Source of the DNA: Rothia sp. (in: high G+C Gram-positive bacteria)
GTDB lineage: Bacteria > Actinomycetota > Actinomycetes > Actinomycetales > Micrococcaceae
Assembly (NCBI GenBank): GCA_030524105.1
Contig: JAUNHE010000005.1
Span: 161,734-225,733 of the forward strand
Direction of reading: 5' to 3'
DNA: 64,000 nucleotides
Under the pieces are notes generated by a model, which saw only the letters and a program-made list of their open reading frames with translations, searched no databases and had not been told where the DNA came from. Position numbers and translations under genes: made by a program. Every line of letters begins with the position of its first letter. Within the stretch, counting starts at the first letter, position 1. Shown here one piece after another: positions 26,292 to 35,297 of this stretch.

Positions 26292-27425
26292 GTGACTGAG
26301 GCAATGAATAAACTGCAAAACCTGCCCCTACGTGAGGATCTGCGAGGACGCTCACCCTACGGTGCGCCCATGCTGGATGTGCCGGTGAGGCTGAACGTTA
26401 ACGAGAATACGCATCCGCTACCAGAGGAGCTGGTAGAAGCTATTGCTGCTGAGGTTAAGAAGGCTATCCGCCAGATAAACCGTTATCCCGATAGGGAATT
26501 TACCCTGCTGCGCCAAGAACTTGCTCACTATCTTGGACACGGGCTCAGCGCTGACCATATCTGGGCTGCTAACGGATCGAACGAAGTTTTGCAGCAGCTT
26601 TTTCAAGCGTTTGGTGGCCCCGGCCGTTCTGTGCTGACTTTCTTACCTACCTACTCTATGTACTCTATTCTGGCTGCGGGTAGCAGCACAGAGTTTATTG
26701 CTGGCCAGCGGGCTGAGGATTTTAGCTTAAGTCAGGAGTTGGTGCTGCAAGAAATTCGCCGGCATCGGCCCAATATTTTGCTGCTCTGTTCACCCAATAA
26801 TCCCACCGGCACGGCCCTAGACTTAGATCTGCTTGCTGCTGCTTATGACTTGATGGAAAAACAAGGGGGCATCCTTATTGTTGATGAAGCCTATGCTGAA
26901 TTTGCTCAGGATCCTTCCCATACTGCCTTAACTCTCTTGCCGGGTAGGCCCAACCTTGTTGTTACCCGTACCATGAGTAAGGCCTTTGCCTTTGCTGGGG
27001 CCCGTCTTGGTTATTTTGCTGCGGCTCCTCAGGTAGCCGACGCCGTTCGTCTGGTGCGCCTGCCCTATCATCTTTCTCAGCTTACTCAGGCGGCAGCACT
27101 AGCGGCCCTGCGTCACCGCCATCTGCTCCTAGCTGCGGTCTCCGACATCCGCTTTCAACGTGATCGGATTGTAGCGGCCATGAGATCTTGGGGCTTGCAG
27201 CCGGCGGTCTCAGATTCCAATTTTGTTTTCTTTGCCGGCCTTAAGGACGAAAAAGCAGCCTGGCAGGCTCTGTTAGCGGACGGGATTCTTGTTCGAGATA
27301 ACGGGATTGCCGGTCACCTGCGGGTGACGGCAGGGACGGAAGCTGAGACTACAGCCTTTTTGAATAGCTTAGAAAAGTATTTAAAAAACAGTGGTCAGCT
27401 CACAAAAGATTGTCATCAAAGGTAA
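26292..27425 (+). CDS. hisC: histidinol-phosphate aminotransferase
   Basis: PLP enzyme that transaminates imidazole acetol phosphate to histidinol phosphate. 377 residues. N-terminal L-N-V-N-E-N-T-H-P (about 34) contacts substrate, A-N-G-S-N-E-V-L (about 95) binds PLP phosphate, S-P-N-N-P-T-G-T (about 174), D-E-A-Y-A-E-F (about 204), and the PLP Lys is in T-M-S-K-A-F-A-F-A-G-A-R-L-G-Y (about 231). The GTG start at 26292 has GGGGG close by; ATG 26304 is an alternative. It heads the his cluster, 91 bases before hisB. Confidence 0.94.
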   Translation: MTEAMNKLQNLPLREDLRGRSPYGAPMLDVPVRLNVNENTHPLPEELVEAIAAEVKKAIRQINRYPDREFTLLRQELAHYLGHGLSADHIWAANGSNEVLQQLFQAFGGPGRSVLTFLPTYSMYSILAAGSSTEFIAGQRAEDFSLSQELVLQEIRRHRPNILLLCSPNNPTGTALDLDLLAAAYDLMEKQGGILIVDEAYAEFAQDPSHTALTLLPGRPNLVVTRTMSKAFAFAGARLGYFAAAPQVADAVRLVRLPYHLSQLTQAAALAALRHRHLLLAAVSDIRFQRDRIVAAMRSWGLQPAVSDSNFVFFAGLKDEKAAWQALLADGILVRDNGIAGHLRVTAGTEAETTAFLNSLEKYLKNSGQLTKDCHQR

Positions 27426-27516
27426 TGACTTGTATTAGTCTGTGAAGTATATTCTTACTTACCCAACAAGTGATATAGGCTAGCAGAAGAAGGCCTACGT
27501 GTGTCTGTGAGGAATA

Positions 27517-28140
27517 ATGGTAGAAATGGCTGAGCCCAGGCGGGATCGGGTTGCCAGAGTGGATAGAACAACGAGTGAATCTTCGGTTTGGTTAGAGATA
27601 AACTTGGATGGTGAGGGCAGATCGCAGATTACAACCGGTGTGCCCTTCTACGATCATATGCTCACGGCTTTATCCAAGCATTCACTGATTGATATGACCA
27701 TTAAAGCCAGCGGGGACACCCAGATAGACGTTCACCATACAGTAGAAGACACCGCTATCGTTTTGGGGCAGGCCTTGGGCCAAGCCTTAGGGGATAAAGC
27801 AGGGATCCTCCGATTTGGGCAGGCAGCGGTTCCCCTGGATGAGGCCCTAGCTCGCTGCGTGGTTGATATTTCCGGTAGGCCCTACCTGGTGCACGGGGGA
27901 GAACCTGCCGGCTTTGAGCAGCATCTGATTGCTGGTCATTTTACCGGGTCCTTAGTGAGGCATGTCTTGGAGGCCCTTGCCTTCCACGCCCAGATTTGTT
28001 TGCACATGCAAGTAGTGAGCGGACGGGATCCCCATCATATTGCTGAAGCTCAGTTTAAAGCCCTGGCCCGGGCTTTACGCCAGGCTATTGAGCCGGATCC
28101 GCGTCATCCTGGAATACCTTCAACCAAGGGTGCACTTTAA
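27517..28140 (+). CDS. hisB: imidazoleglycerol-phosphate dehydratase
   Basis: Sixth step of histidine synthesis. 207 residues, the monofunctional type without the phosphatase domain found in E. coli HisB. Metal-binding motifs: V-P-F-Y-D-H-M-L (about 43), [10 protein letters not shown] (about 70), and the second-half repeat [11 protein letters not shown] (about 172). ATG 27517 follows GAGGAATA; ATG 27526 also possible. Its stop TAA overlaps the ATG of hisH by one base. Confidence 0.95.
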   Translation: MVEMAEPRRDRVARVDRTTSESSVWLEINLDGEGRSQITTGVPFYDHMLTALSKHSLIDMTIKASGDTQIDVHHTVEDTAIVLGQALGQALGDKAGILRFGQAAVPLDEALARCVVDISGRPYLVHGGEPAGFEQHLIAGHFTGSLVRHVLEALAFHAQICLHMQVVSGRDPHHIAEAQFKALARALRQAIEPDPRHPGIPSTKGAL

Positions 28141-28832
28141 TGCCGGGCGGGGCAGGCCAAACCAGCCGTGACCAGCGGCCGGTTGTTGTTGTTTTAGACT
28201 ATGGTGCAGGTAATGTTCATTCTGCCTTGCGTGCTTTAGAGCAGGCGGGGGCCAGCGCCCTGCTCTCTCATCAGCCTGAGCAGGTGCTAGCTGCCGATGG
28301 TTTACTTGTTCCCGGTGTAGGTGCTTTTAAAGCTGTCATGGAGGGCCTTAATAAAATCCAGGCCTGCCAGCTTATTGGCCGGCGTATTGCAGGTGGGCGC
28401 CCGGTACTGGGAATCTGTGTTGGCCTACAGATCTTTTTTGAATACGGGTTAGAGCACGGCTATAAAACTGCTGGCATGGGGGAATGGCCTGGTCAGGTGA
28501 CCAAACTTGCTGCAGAGCAGCTGCCGCACATGGGCTGGAACACGGTTGATGTTGCAGCTGGGTCCCGGCTTTTTGAGGGCGTGGAAGACCAGCGTTTCTA
28601 TTTTGTGCATTCCTACGGGGTGCAGCAGTGGAATTTTGATCGTAACAATGAGGCTATGCCAGCCCCCCTGGTGAGCTGGGCGCACCACGGGGGCCCTTTT
28701 ATTGCTGCCCTTGAAAACGGGCCGCTGAGCGCCACACAGTTCCACCCCGAAAAGTCGGGGCAGGCGGGGCTTAGATTGCTGCAGAACTGGATTAAAACCT
28801 TGCCCAGAACCGGCAGGCTGGCCGGTGACTAA
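28140..28832 (+). CDS. hisH: imidazole glycerol phosphate synthase, glutaminase subunit
   Basis: Class I glutamine amidotransferase supplying ammonia to HisF. 230 residues. L-L-V-P-G-V-G-A-F (about 57), nucleophile Cys in [10 protein letters not shown] (about 93), C-terminal His/Glu dyad in [10 protein letters not shown] (about 200-206). About ten residues longer at both ends than typical. It is coupled to hisB and followed 29 bases later by a small membrane-protein gene. hisF is not in this window. Confidence 0.95.
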   Translation: MPGGAGQTSRDQRPVVVVLDYGAGNVHSALRALEQAGASALLSHQPEQVLAADGLLVPGVGAFKAVMEGLNKIQACQLIGRRIAGGRPVLGICVGLQIFFEYGLEHGYKTAGMGEWPGQVTKLAAEQLPHMGWNTVDVAAGSRLFEGVEDQRFYFVHSYGVQQWNFDRNNEAMPAPLVSWAHHGGPFIAALENGPLSATQFHPEKSGQAGLRLLQNWIKTLPRTGRLAGD

Positions 28833-28861
28833 GTAAAGATTGAGCTGATAGGAGGTAGCGG

Positions 28862-29032
28862 ATGAGTCCCATTATTTCTGGTCTACTATTGATGGCTTTT
28901 GGCGCATTTTTTATAGGTGGGGCCTGGTCTTTTCGACAGCAAAAACTACCCCTCCTTGTTCAACTAATTCTGGCCATTGTAGGGTTGGGTATTTTTAGCT
29001 ACGGAGCCTACATCGTTTTTACTTATAATTAG
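28862..29032 (+). CDS. 56-residue two-helix membrane protein in the his operon
   Basis: A short gene with a near-perfect ribosome site (AGGAGG, about six bases before ATG 28862). The product starts M-S-P-I-I-S-G-L-L-L and ends Y-I-V-F-T-Y-N. Two hydrophobic helices (about 4-21 and 31-53) are separated by W-S-F-R-Q-Q-K-L-P. It lies between hisH and hisA, all on the same strand. I recognise no family. A small hydrophobic protein at this place is, as I recall, common in Micrococcaceae, and its role in histidine synthesis, if any, is unknown. Confidence 0.7.
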   Translation: MSPIISGLLLMAFGAFFIGGAWSFRQQKLPLLVQLILAIVGLGIFSYGAYIVFTYN

Positions 29033-29059
29033 TCAAGATAACTAGCTTAAGGACTCTTT

Positions 29060-29794
29060 ATGGCGGGGAAACCTCTGGAACTTTTACCGGCTGTTGATAT
29101 TGTGCAAGGTCAGGCCGTACGACTACATCAGGGTAAGGCAGGGTCCGAAACTTTTTACGGAGACCCGGTTGCCGCAGCGCTTGGCTGGCAGCAGGCCGGG
29201 GCTAAATGGTTGCATTTGGTCGATTTAGACGCTGCTTTTGGTCGCGGGCATAACCTAGACGTTTTAGCCAGGGTTGCCCAAGAGGTGGATATTAATATCG
29301 AAATGTCCGGTGGGATTCGAGATGACCAGTCCCTAGAGCGGGCTTTATCGCTGAACCCAGCCCGTATTAATTTGGGTACCGCTGCCCTGGAGGATCCTGA
29401 CTGGACCCAGAAGGTCCTGGCCCAGTACGGGCAACTTATCGCCGTTGGGCTGGATGTGCGTGGTTCTACCTTAGCTGCCCGGGGCTGGACCAAAGAAGGC
29501 GGTAATTTATGGGAGGTCTTAGAGCGCCTGGAGCAGCAGGGCTGCGCCAGATACGTTATTACCGATGTCCGTAAGGATGGCAGCTTAGAAGGGCCCAATA
29601 TAGAGCTTTTGCAGGAGGTTGCGGCACGGACTAAGAAACCGATTGTTGCCTCGGGCGGTATTGCCTCCTTGGACGATATCAAGGCGCTTAGAGAACTAGT
29701 TGCGCAGGGTGTTGAGGGAGCTATCTTGGGTAAGGCCCTCTACGCTCAAAAATTTACCTTAGCCCAGGCTCTTGAGATTGCCCAGGGGGAGTAA
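29060..29794 (+). CDS. hisA: ProFAR isomerase, HisA/PriA type
   Basis: (beta-alpha)8-barrel isomerase. 244 residues. Catalytic Asp in [15 protein letters not shown] (about 13), second catalytic Asp in [10 protein letters not shown] (about 171), and phosphate loops S-G-G-I-R-D (about 78) and [10 protein letters not shown] (about 198). In actinobacteria this enzyme often also performs the TrpF reaction (PriA). The Arg and sequence context around residue 19 and the D-x-R-K-D-G loop are compatible with that dual role, but I cannot prove it. ATG 29060 follows AAGGACT. Confidence 0.93.
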   Translation: MAGKPLELLPAVDIVQGQAVRLHQGKAGSETFYGDPVAAALGWQQAGAKWLHLVDLDAAFGRGHNLDVLARVAQEVDINIEMSGGIRDDQSLERALSLNPARINLGTAALEDPDWTQKVLAQYGQLIAVGLDVRGSTLAARGWTKEGGNLWEVLERLEQQGCARYVITDVRKDGSLEGPNIELLQEVAARTKKPIVASGGIASLDDIKALRELVAQGVEGAILGKALYAQKFTLAQALEIAQGE

Positions 29795-29802
29795 AGCAAC
29801 TG

Positions 29803-30708
29803 ATGGTCTTGCGTGGTTCAGCTCAGAACCCTGCCCCTGACGGTGCATCGGGTAAAGGGGAAGGCCGGGAGTTACCGGCTCATATTCGGGCTCAATTAGC
29901 CAGCGCCGGTAGGACTACTGATACCGCTGGCCAGCCCTGGAAAGGGCGCAATCTAGGGGAAGGTAGCAGCCACAAGCATCAGTTTGCCCAGGATTCGGGG
30001 CAGACTGAACCGCAGGTGGAGCAGGAGCTGGGACGTTTTATCCGTGGTCAGGCTGCAGAGGAGGATCTGGTTCGGGTTTTGGGCCAGAGCCGGGTTTTTG
30101 CCCCCATTCTTGCCGCTGTCTCTCACTCGGTTATTACCGAGCAAGGTTTGGTGGCAGATAAAGAATCTGAGATGGCCTTAGTAAGCATTAAAGCTCCCGA
30201 TGGGAGAAAGGCCCTGCCGGTTTTTACCAGTGTTGCCGCCTTAACCAGCTGGCACCAGCAGGCCCGTCCTGTTGCTGCTCAGCTGCGACGGGCTGCCTTG
30301 GCGGCTGTTGAGGATGAAAACCAGCTTATTGTGGTTAACCCCGGCCAGGATTTTACCTTTGTGGTTCGTCGGCCCGCTGTGTGGGCTATTGCCCAGGGCA
30401 AAAAATGGTTACCTTCCTACAAGGACCCGCTTATTCTAGAGGCTTTAAACCGGTTTGCCCGGCAGGTGGAACCCATTAAAAAGGTTGAAATTGCGGCTGG
30501 GGACGGTGTAGCTTCTGCCACCCGGTCCGGGATGAAGGTTAAAGGTGGCGGACCTGGACCGGAGCTTAAAATCATGCTTAAACTGCTACCCGGCCTGACC
30601 CGAAAGCAGCTGCAAGAGGCCTTAGCTGCTTTTCAAGAACTTCTGGCCGGGTCGACGCTGGTTGCTGAGCGGGTGGACTCGGTCCAGCTTGCGCTCCTTA
30701 GACAGTAA
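29803..30708 (+). CDS. SseB-domain protein
   Basis: 301 residues. A Gly/Gln-rich disordered N-terminus (about 1-65) precedes an SseB-type N-terminal domain (about 70-185): L-G-R-F-I-R-G-Q-A-A, R-V-F-A-P-I-L-A-A-V, then L-P-V-F-T-S-V-A-A-L-T-S-W and L-I-V-N-P-G-Q-D-F-T-F. The C-terminal part (about 215-300) resembles the SseB C-terminal segment. Such proteins follow hisA in many actinobacteria; the biochemical role is unknown. It starts 8 bases after hisA and ends 24 bases from the convergent DUF1844 gene. Confidence 0.78.
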   Translation: MVLRGSAQNPAPDGASGKGEGRELPAHIRAQLASAGRTTDTAGQPWKGRNLGEGSSHKHQFAQDSGQTEPQVEQELGRFIRGQAAEEDLVRVLGQSRVFAPILAAVSHSVITEQGLVADKESEMALVSIKAPDGRKALPVFTSVAALTSWHQQARPVAAQLRRAALAAVEDENQLIVVNPGQDFTFVVRRPAVWAIAQGKKWLPSYKDPLILEALNRFARQVEPIKKVEIAAGDGVASATRSGMKVKGGGPGPELKIMLKLLPGLTRKQLQEALAAFQELLAGSTLVAERVDSVQLALLRQ

Positions 30709-30732
30709 GTGCCCCGTGCCTGCACCCCAATT

Positions 30733-31140
30733 TTAGTAGACGGGGCCGGTAAATTTTTCGCCCGGGCCCTGGCCGGGGGCATCTGGGATGGGGGAGGCTT
30801 CCCGGAAGGCAAGCTGGAGGCTACGTAGGCCATCACGTAGCGGAGCGGCATGGTGGGAGGAAATATCTGGCGCTGCTGCGCTTATTAAACCCGCCAGGGC
30901 GGTGATAAGTTTGCGGGCCTCGTCAAGATCTTTGAGTTCTGCAGCATTTTCTTCGGCAGCTAGCCCACATTTTACGGCCGCTGCGCTCATGAGGTGGACT
31001 GCGGCTGTACTAATAAGTTCTACGGCCGGCACATCGGCAATATCGCGGATTTGGTTCTCAAGCGTCTGCTGGCTGACGTCTTGGGCTTGCTGGGCCTGGT
31101 CCTGATCTACCGTCAGGGGAGGGTTATTATTTTCGGTCAT
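30733..31140 (-). CDS. DUF1844 family protein
   Basis: 135 residues. The DUF1844 core is clear at about 32-110: I-R-D-I-A-D-V-P-A-V-E-L-I-S-T-A-A-V-H-L-M-S-A-A-A-V-K, then L-K-D-L-D-E-A-R-K-L-I-T-A-L-A-G-L. It is predicted soluble and alpha-helical. The family sits next to infC in actinobacteria and is of unknown function. It is transcribed away from infC, and the roughly 300-base gap between them carries the infC leader. Confidence 0.82.
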   Translation of the reverse strand: MTENNNPPLTVDQDQAQQAQDVSQQTLENQIRDIADVPAVELISTAAVHLMSAAAVKCGLAAEENAAELKDLDEARKLITALAGLISAAAPDISSHHAAPLRDGLRSLQLAFREASPIPDAPGQGPGEKFTGPVY

Positions 31141-31353
31141 AGCTACTAGAATCTCATACCTGGCCCGATTCTGCCGCCTACTATTGAAATTGCTGGGTAG
31201 GTAAGGTAATATTTAGCCTGGTTTGCAAGCGGAGTTTGACTCCCACCCGCATCGGCTCAGGAGCTGGGGAATGTACCTCCCTTTTCCGCTGAGGCTGTCG
31301 GGTTTATAGGAAGGGCCGCTTCTATCCAGTTGGGCCTGCAGTTAGCCTTCGTT

Positions 31354-31378
31354 TGCCTGCGCAACGGGGGCATTTTTT
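31354..31378 (+). terminator. candidate terminator/attenuator in the infC leader
   Basis: TGCC (31354-31357) pairs with GGCA (31369-31372) over an imperfect inner stem containing CG/CG, followed by a run of six T. It lies about 60 bases upstream of the infC start, inside the 296-base non-coding stretch after the DUF1844 gene. That spot suits attenuation of the infC-rpmI-rplT unit. I see no alternative anti-terminator with certainty. Confidence 0.4.
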
Positions 31379-31436
31379 ATGTCCCGCACCATTAATTTAT
31401 TCATGGGGAAACCCACTGAGCTAACAGGAGCTACTC

Positions 31437-32096
31437 ATTAGCGATCCACGCATTAATGAACGTATCCGCGTTCCGGAAGTCAGGCTGGTCGGCCCCGGCG
31501 GCGAACAGGTCGGCATTGTACGTGTAGAAGATGCCTTGCGTCTGGCGCAGGAGTCTGATCTCGATCTGGTTGAGGTTGCGCCCTCAGCTAAGCCACCGGT
31601 ATGCAAGCTCATGGACTTTGGCAAATACAAGTACGAGGCGGCTGTCAAAGCACGTGAATCCCGTAAGAAACAGGTTAATGCTTCCTTAAAAGAGATTCGT
31701 TTTCGCCTCAAAATTGATACCCACGATTACGAAACCAAGGTGGGCCATGCCCGCCGTTTTCTCACCGGTGGCGACAAAGTCAAGGCTATGATTCAGTTCC
31801 GTGGACGTGAGCAGCAGCGCCCAGAGATGGGAGTGCGGCTCTTGGAACGCATGGCAGCAGACCTGGAAGAAGTAGGCACAGTGGAGTCTAACCCCAGGGT
31901 TGATGGCCGTAATATGGTGATGGTTCTTGCGCCGCTACGCGGTAAGGCGGAGGCCCGTAAAGACTCTCAGCAGAAACGTTCAGGCTCACGTAAGGGTCGG
32001 GAGCGTATTGATACCAAGAAGGCTACGGCTGTCTCAAACTCGGTGGCAGATGCTATGCCAGCTGAGCTTAAGGAGCAGGCGCAGCAAGCTGGTTAA
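31437..32096 (+). CDS. infC: translation initiation factor IF-3 (ATT start)
   Basis: Full-length IF-3 of 219 residues if it starts at ATT 31437: (M)[23 protein letters not shown] lies six bases upstream, and there is no ATG, GTG or TTG in frame before TTG 31536, which would remove 33 essential residues. E. coli infC also starts with ATT or AUU-type codons, through which IF-3 represses its own translation. The rest is canonical: [19 protein letters not shown] (about 45) and the C-domain [15 protein letters not shown] basic C-terminal tail of about 45 residues is typical of actinobacteria. Confidence 0.93.
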   Translation: MSDPRINERIRVPEVRLVGPGGEQVGIVRVEDALRLAQESDLDLVEVAPSAKPPVCKLMDFGKYKYEAAVKARESRKKQVNASLKEIRFRLKIDTHDYETKVGHARRFLTGGDKVKAMIQFRGREQQRPEMGVRLLERMAADLEEVGTVESNPRVDGRNMVMVLAPLRGKAEARKDSQQKRSGSRKGRERIDTKKATAVSNSVADAMPAELKEQAQQAG

Positions 32097-32291
32097 ATGC
32101 TGCTAGGTCTGCCCATCTGGGCCGGTCATAATGGACACAGATGCTTGGCTGCGCTAAAGTAGAGCATTTGGTTCTGGTTGTAGGGTTAATAAAAGAAAAA
32201 CCCTGCATCCACCTCGCACATGCGAATATTTTCGCTTAGGAGATCTTTTATCCTCTCGGGGTAAAAGTAGAACGTAAGGAGAACGGCAGCT

Positions 32292-32486
32292 ATGCCGAAG
32301 CAGAAGACTCATTCTGGTGCAAAAAAGCGTTTTAAGCTCACCGGTACTGGCAAGGTTAAGCGTCAGCAGGCAAACCGTCGCCACTACCTAGAGCACAAAT
32401 CCTCACGGCTGACCCGTCGTCTGGCATCGGATCAGATTGTTACCGGCGGTCAGGCCAAGGTAGTTAAGAAGATGCTGGGCAAATAA
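32292..32486 (+). CDS. rpmI: 50S ribosomal protein L35
   Basis: 64 residues, normal length: [20 protein letters not shown] at the start, [10 protein letters not shown] in the middle, ending K-K-M-L-G-K. ATG 32292 follows GTAAGGAGAA. The 195 bases between infC and rpmI contain an AGGGTT/AACCCT stem (about 32182-32211) that may be a leader structure. rplT follows by 113 bases. Confidence 0.96.
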   Translation: MPKQKTHSGAKKRFKLTGTGKVKRQQANRRHYLEHKSSRLTRRLASDQIVTGGQAKVVKKMLGK

Positions 32487-32599
32487 CTTTAGCCGCATCC
32501 TCATCCCTGGCCCAGCAGCGGCCATGACAAGATATAGACTCGCTCCTTGATCGGTTGTAAGAGAGTAGCCGGCAGGGACCTAAGACGAAGGAGACACAC

Positions 32600-32983
32600 G
32601 TGGCACGTGTGAAGCGCGCGATTAACGCGCATAAGAAGCGCAGGGTTATTTTAGAGAGGGCTTCGGGTTACCGCGGCCAGCGTTCCCGCCTTTACCGTAA
32701 GGCTAAAGAGCAGGTAACGCACTCGCTCGTTTACAGCTACGATCACCGTCGTAAAAAGAAGGGTGACTTCCGTCGGCTTTGGATCCAGCGCATTAATGCT
32801 GCTGCGCGCGCTGAGGGACTAACCTACAACCGTTTTATCCAGGGCCTGAAGGCTGCTGAGGTAGAAGTGGATCGCCGGATGCTGGCCGAACTAGCTGTTA
32901 ATGATGCCCAGGCTTTTGCGGTTCTTGTTGATATTGCTAAGAAGAACCTTCCAGAAGATACTTCTGCTCCTAAGGCTGCCTAG
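32600..32983 (+). CDS. rplT: 50S ribosomal protein L20
   Basis: 127 residues. [13 protein letters not shown] at the N-terminus, [15 protein letters not shown] (about 22), and the family signature [12 protein letters not shown] (about 59). L20 binds 23S rRNA early in large-subunit assembly and represses its own operon in many bacteria. The GTG start at 32600 follows GAAGGAGACA. A strong terminator lies just beyond its stop. Confidence 0.96.
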   Translation: MARVKRAINAHKKRRVILERASGYRGQRSRLYRKAKEQVTHSLVYSYDHRRKKKGDFRRLWIQRINAAARAEGLTYNRFIQGLKAAEVEVDRRMLAELAVNDAQAFAVLVDIAKKNLPEDTSAPKAA

Positions 32984-32998
32984 ATCTTTAGGTTTTGT

Positions 32999-33032
32999 GC
33001 TGCCGCTGCCCGGATGGACAGCGGCAGCTTTT
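32999..33032 (+). terminator. Rho-independent terminator after rplT
   Basis: A perfect 10-base stem GCTGCCGCTG / CAGCGGCAGC with a 10-base loop, followed by TTTTG. It ends the infC-rpmI-rplT unit. Confidence 0.9.
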
Positions 33033-33087
33033 GTTTGTTAACAGAGGCCGCTTCTGGGAACCTGCCAGGGTGGGGTAGGGTTAAGGA

Positions 33088-34032
33088 GTGAGCTTACAGG
33101 ATAGACTGCAGAACCCTGTGCTAATGGAGAACCCCCAGGCAGAGCGCGTCAAGAACGTTGCCGCCCTGGCCCATCGTAAGGTGCGCCAGAAGAGCCAGCG
33201 CTTTTTAGTGGAGGGACCCCAGGCCGTGCGGGAGGCCCTCAAATATCATCTGGATCAGGCTGCAATTCTTGATGCGATTTACCTGACACAGGCCAGTCTT
33301 GATAGGCATCCTGATCTAGCGGATCTTCTGGACGCCATCATTGCTAGTGCCAAACTGCAGCCAGGGCGCAAGGTATACGTGCGTCTGGCCAGCGAAGCCG
33401 TACTGGCTGCTATGTCAACCGCTGTTACTGCGCAGGGTATTCTGGCCGTATGTTTTGCCTTGAAGAGAGATGCTGCCGATTATTTTGCGGCGGCTGGCCC
33501 CCACCCCAGGCTTGTGGCAGCCCTGTGCCAGATACAGGACCCTGGCAATGCCGGCACAATTTTGCGGGCTGCGGATGCGGCTGGGGCCGACCTTCTGATC
33601 ACAAGCTCTGGCACGGTTGACCTTTATAACCCCAAAACAGTACGGGCTGCTACCGGTTCCCACTTTCACCTTCCAGTAGTGGAAGGGGTGCCCATGGATC
33701 AGCTTTTAGAACAGGCCAGTGCTGCCGGTTTAGGGGTCTTAGCGGCTGACGGTTACGGCCAGCAAAACTTACACCAGCTGAGCCGGGCCGCCCTGCTAGC
33801 TAGTCAGCCCGGTTCAGCCGCACCGCTGGGTTACGATCTGAGGCAGCCAACCGTCTGGCTTTTTGGTAACGAGGCCCAAGGGCTGGGGCCTGCTCTCAAA
33901 AAACAGGCTACTGCTGCCGTTGCTGTTCCCCTCTACGGACAGGCGGAATCATTAAATGTGGGAATGGCTGCCAGCATTTGTCTTTTTGCTTCTGCTCAAG
34001 CTCAGCACCTGGAGGGGGAGCCTCATGGCTGA
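33088..34032 (+). CDS. SpoU/TrmH-family RNA 2'-O-methyltransferase
   Basis: 314 residues. An N-terminal substrate-binding domain (about 12-120) begins E-R-V-K-N-V-A-A-L-A-H-R-K and R-F-L-V-E-G-P-Q-A-V-R-E-A. The SPOUT catalytic domain follows: motif 1 I-Q-D-P-G-N-A-G-T-I-L-R-A-A-D-A-A-G (about 150), motif 2 W-L-F-G-N-E-A-Q-G-L (about 258), motif 3 V-P-L-Y-G-Q-A-E-S-L-N-V-G-M-A-A-S (about 278). It modifies a ribose in rRNA or tRNA; the family cannot be resolved to one target. GTG 33088 chosen; ATG 33124 is possible. It overlaps the Nudix gene by 8 bases. Confidence 0.88.
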   Translation: MSLQDRLQNPVLMENPQAERVKNVAALAHRKVRQKSQRFLVEGPQAVREALKYHLDQAAILDAIYLTQASLDRHPDLADLLDAIIASAKLQPGRKVYVRLASEAVLAAMSTAVTAQGILAVCFALKRDAADYFAAAGPHPRLVAALCQIQDPGNAGTILRAADAAGADLLITSSGTVDLYNPKTVRAATGSHFHLPVVEGVPMDQLLEQASAAGLGVLAADGYGQQNLHQLSRAALLASQPGSAAPLGYDLRQPTVWLFGNEAQGLGPALKKQATAAVAVPLYGQAESLNVGMAASICLFASAQAQHLEGEPHG

Positions 34033-34495
34033 TACTTACCGGCATGAAGAACAGTTTTTAACCCAGGTCGTGGGAGCTGCTTTGGTGGACAGGCTGGATA
34101 AGCCAGCCCGGCTACTGCTGGCTCAACGCAGCAGCCCTCCTGCCTTGGCTGGGCTCTGGGAGTTTCCTGGCGGCAAAGTTGAGCCGGGAGAAAGTTGCCA
34201 GCAAGCCCTGAGGCGTGAGATCCAGGAAGAACTGGGAGTTTCTGTTTGCCTTGGCCAGGAAATAAAAGGACCTTATCGGCAGGGCTGGAAATTATCGCAA
34301 GACCTGGCCATGAGGGTTTTCTGGGCAGAAATTACCCAGGGTAGTCCCCGCATTCTAGCGGACCATTCCCAGCTCGTCTGGCGAAGCATAGAAGCAGGGC
34401 TACTCGATGTGGCCTGGATTCCTGCGGATTATCCCATTGTGCAGGCAGTGATTCAGCAAGTTACTAAGCCTTATGAGGTTTCTATCACTACCTAA
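34025..34495 (+). CDS. Nudix hydrolase, MutT-like
   Basis: 156 residues from ATG 34025, chosen because GGAGGGGGAG lies just upstream and it overlaps the methyltransferase stop. The Nudix box is complete: G-K-V-E-P-G-E-S-C-Q-Q-A-L-R-R-E-I-Q-E-E plus L-G-V (about 48-70), preceded by G-L-W-E-F-P-G-G as in MutT. That pattern suggests 8-oxo-dGTP or a related oxidised nucleotide as substrate, hydrolysed to the monophosphate. A terminator follows 34 bases after the stop. Confidence 0.85.
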   Translation: MADTYRHEEQFLTQVVGAALVDRLDKPARLLLAQRSSPPALAGLWEFPGGKVEPGESCQQALRREIQEELGVSVCLGQEIKGPYRQGWKLSQDLAMRVFWAEITQGSPRILADHSQLVWRSIEAGLLDVAWIPADYPIVQAVIQQVTKPYEVSITT

Positions 34496-34528
34496 GTGTA
34501 ATGGAAGCAGGTCAGCACCAGATTATTA

Positions 34529-34562
34529 AGTCCGCCTTAAGGGACTAACAATTTTTTCTTTT
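34529..34562 (+). terminator. Rho-independent terminator after the Nudix gene
   Basis: A short AGTCC / GGACT stem with an 8-base loop, followed at 34552 by TTTTTTCTTTTTC. The stem is short but the T-tract is strong. Confidence 0.6.
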
Positions 34563-34640
34563 TCTTAAGCGCTGCTCCCGATAAAAAGGGTTACAGTTAA
34601 AACACAGCTAGATCACACACTTTTATAGCTAGGAGAGCTA

Positions 34641-35162
34641 ATGTCTGTACCCTCATACGACCCTCATCCTGAACACCAAAATATTCCTCATGACACACAA
34701 GCTATGTCTCTGGGGAGCGCCTACGGTATACCGGCCAACCAGGCTCCTAACACAAATCTCAGGACCACACCAGCAATTAAAACTTTGCACATCATTATGT
34801 GGCTTTCTGTTGCCATCTGCATCTTAAATAGTGCCGGAGAAATCCTGACAAAAGACTTTTCTGGCTTCCCCTTTAATCCCCAGGTGGCACTTCTACTGGC
34901 TTCAATTATCTTTTTTATTGCTGCTGCCGTGATTCTGGGCTTATGCTACCTTGTTTTTTATCTCATCAATAAAGGGAAAAACTCTGGTCGCATCACCGGC
35001 ACTGTCTTTGCGGCTTTGGCGATGATGAATGGCCTCAGCTCCGGGGTGGCCGAACTATTTTCCTCGCCTCTGTATGCGATACTGCAGATAGCCTGGGCCG
35101 TGCTGGCTGGCGTGTGGATAATTCTTGCCTATCAGCCAAGAGTCAGCGCCCTATTACGTTAG
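34641..35162 (+). CDS. uncharacterised four-helix membrane protein
   Basis: 173 residues. A polar, Pro/His/Asn-rich N-terminal 45 residues precede four hydrophobic helices at about 47-66, 80-106, 118-135 and 143-163. No motif I recognise; the N-terminal proline-rich cytoplasmic tail plus helices resembles the generic actinobacterial DUF-type membrane proteins. ATG 34641 follows CTAGGAGAG. It stands alone between two gaps of about 140 bases, downstream of the Nudix terminator and upstream of pheS. Confidence 0.65.
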   Translation: MSVPSYDPHPEHQNIPHDTQAMSLGSAYGIPANQAPNTNLRTTPAIKTLHIIMWLSVAICILNSAGEILTKDFSGFPFNPQVALLLASIIFFIAAAVILGLCYLVFYLINKGKNSGRITGTVFAALAMMNGLSSGVAELFSSPLYAILQIAWAVLAGVWIILAYQPRVSALLR

Positions 35163-35297
35163 CTGACTCCGGCCGCTAAAGTCTGCCCTACTAACAAAGG
35201 GGGTCACAATAGCCTCACTGCTAGGAATCAATTAGACTAGCAAGGTACAAAACTTAGGCAACTACCGCCCCAACACTTTGTTAGAGATGGGAAATTC

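Noticed and set aside
33956..34024. Upstream in-frame start for the Nudix gene
   Set aside because: It lies in the methyltransferase coding region and lacks a ribosome site; ATG 34025 follows GGAGGGGGAG and the domain starts soon after.
35163..35297. T-box or other tRNA-sensing leader before pheS
   Set aside because: I found no T-box sequence, specifier stem or terminator in this 135-base stretch.
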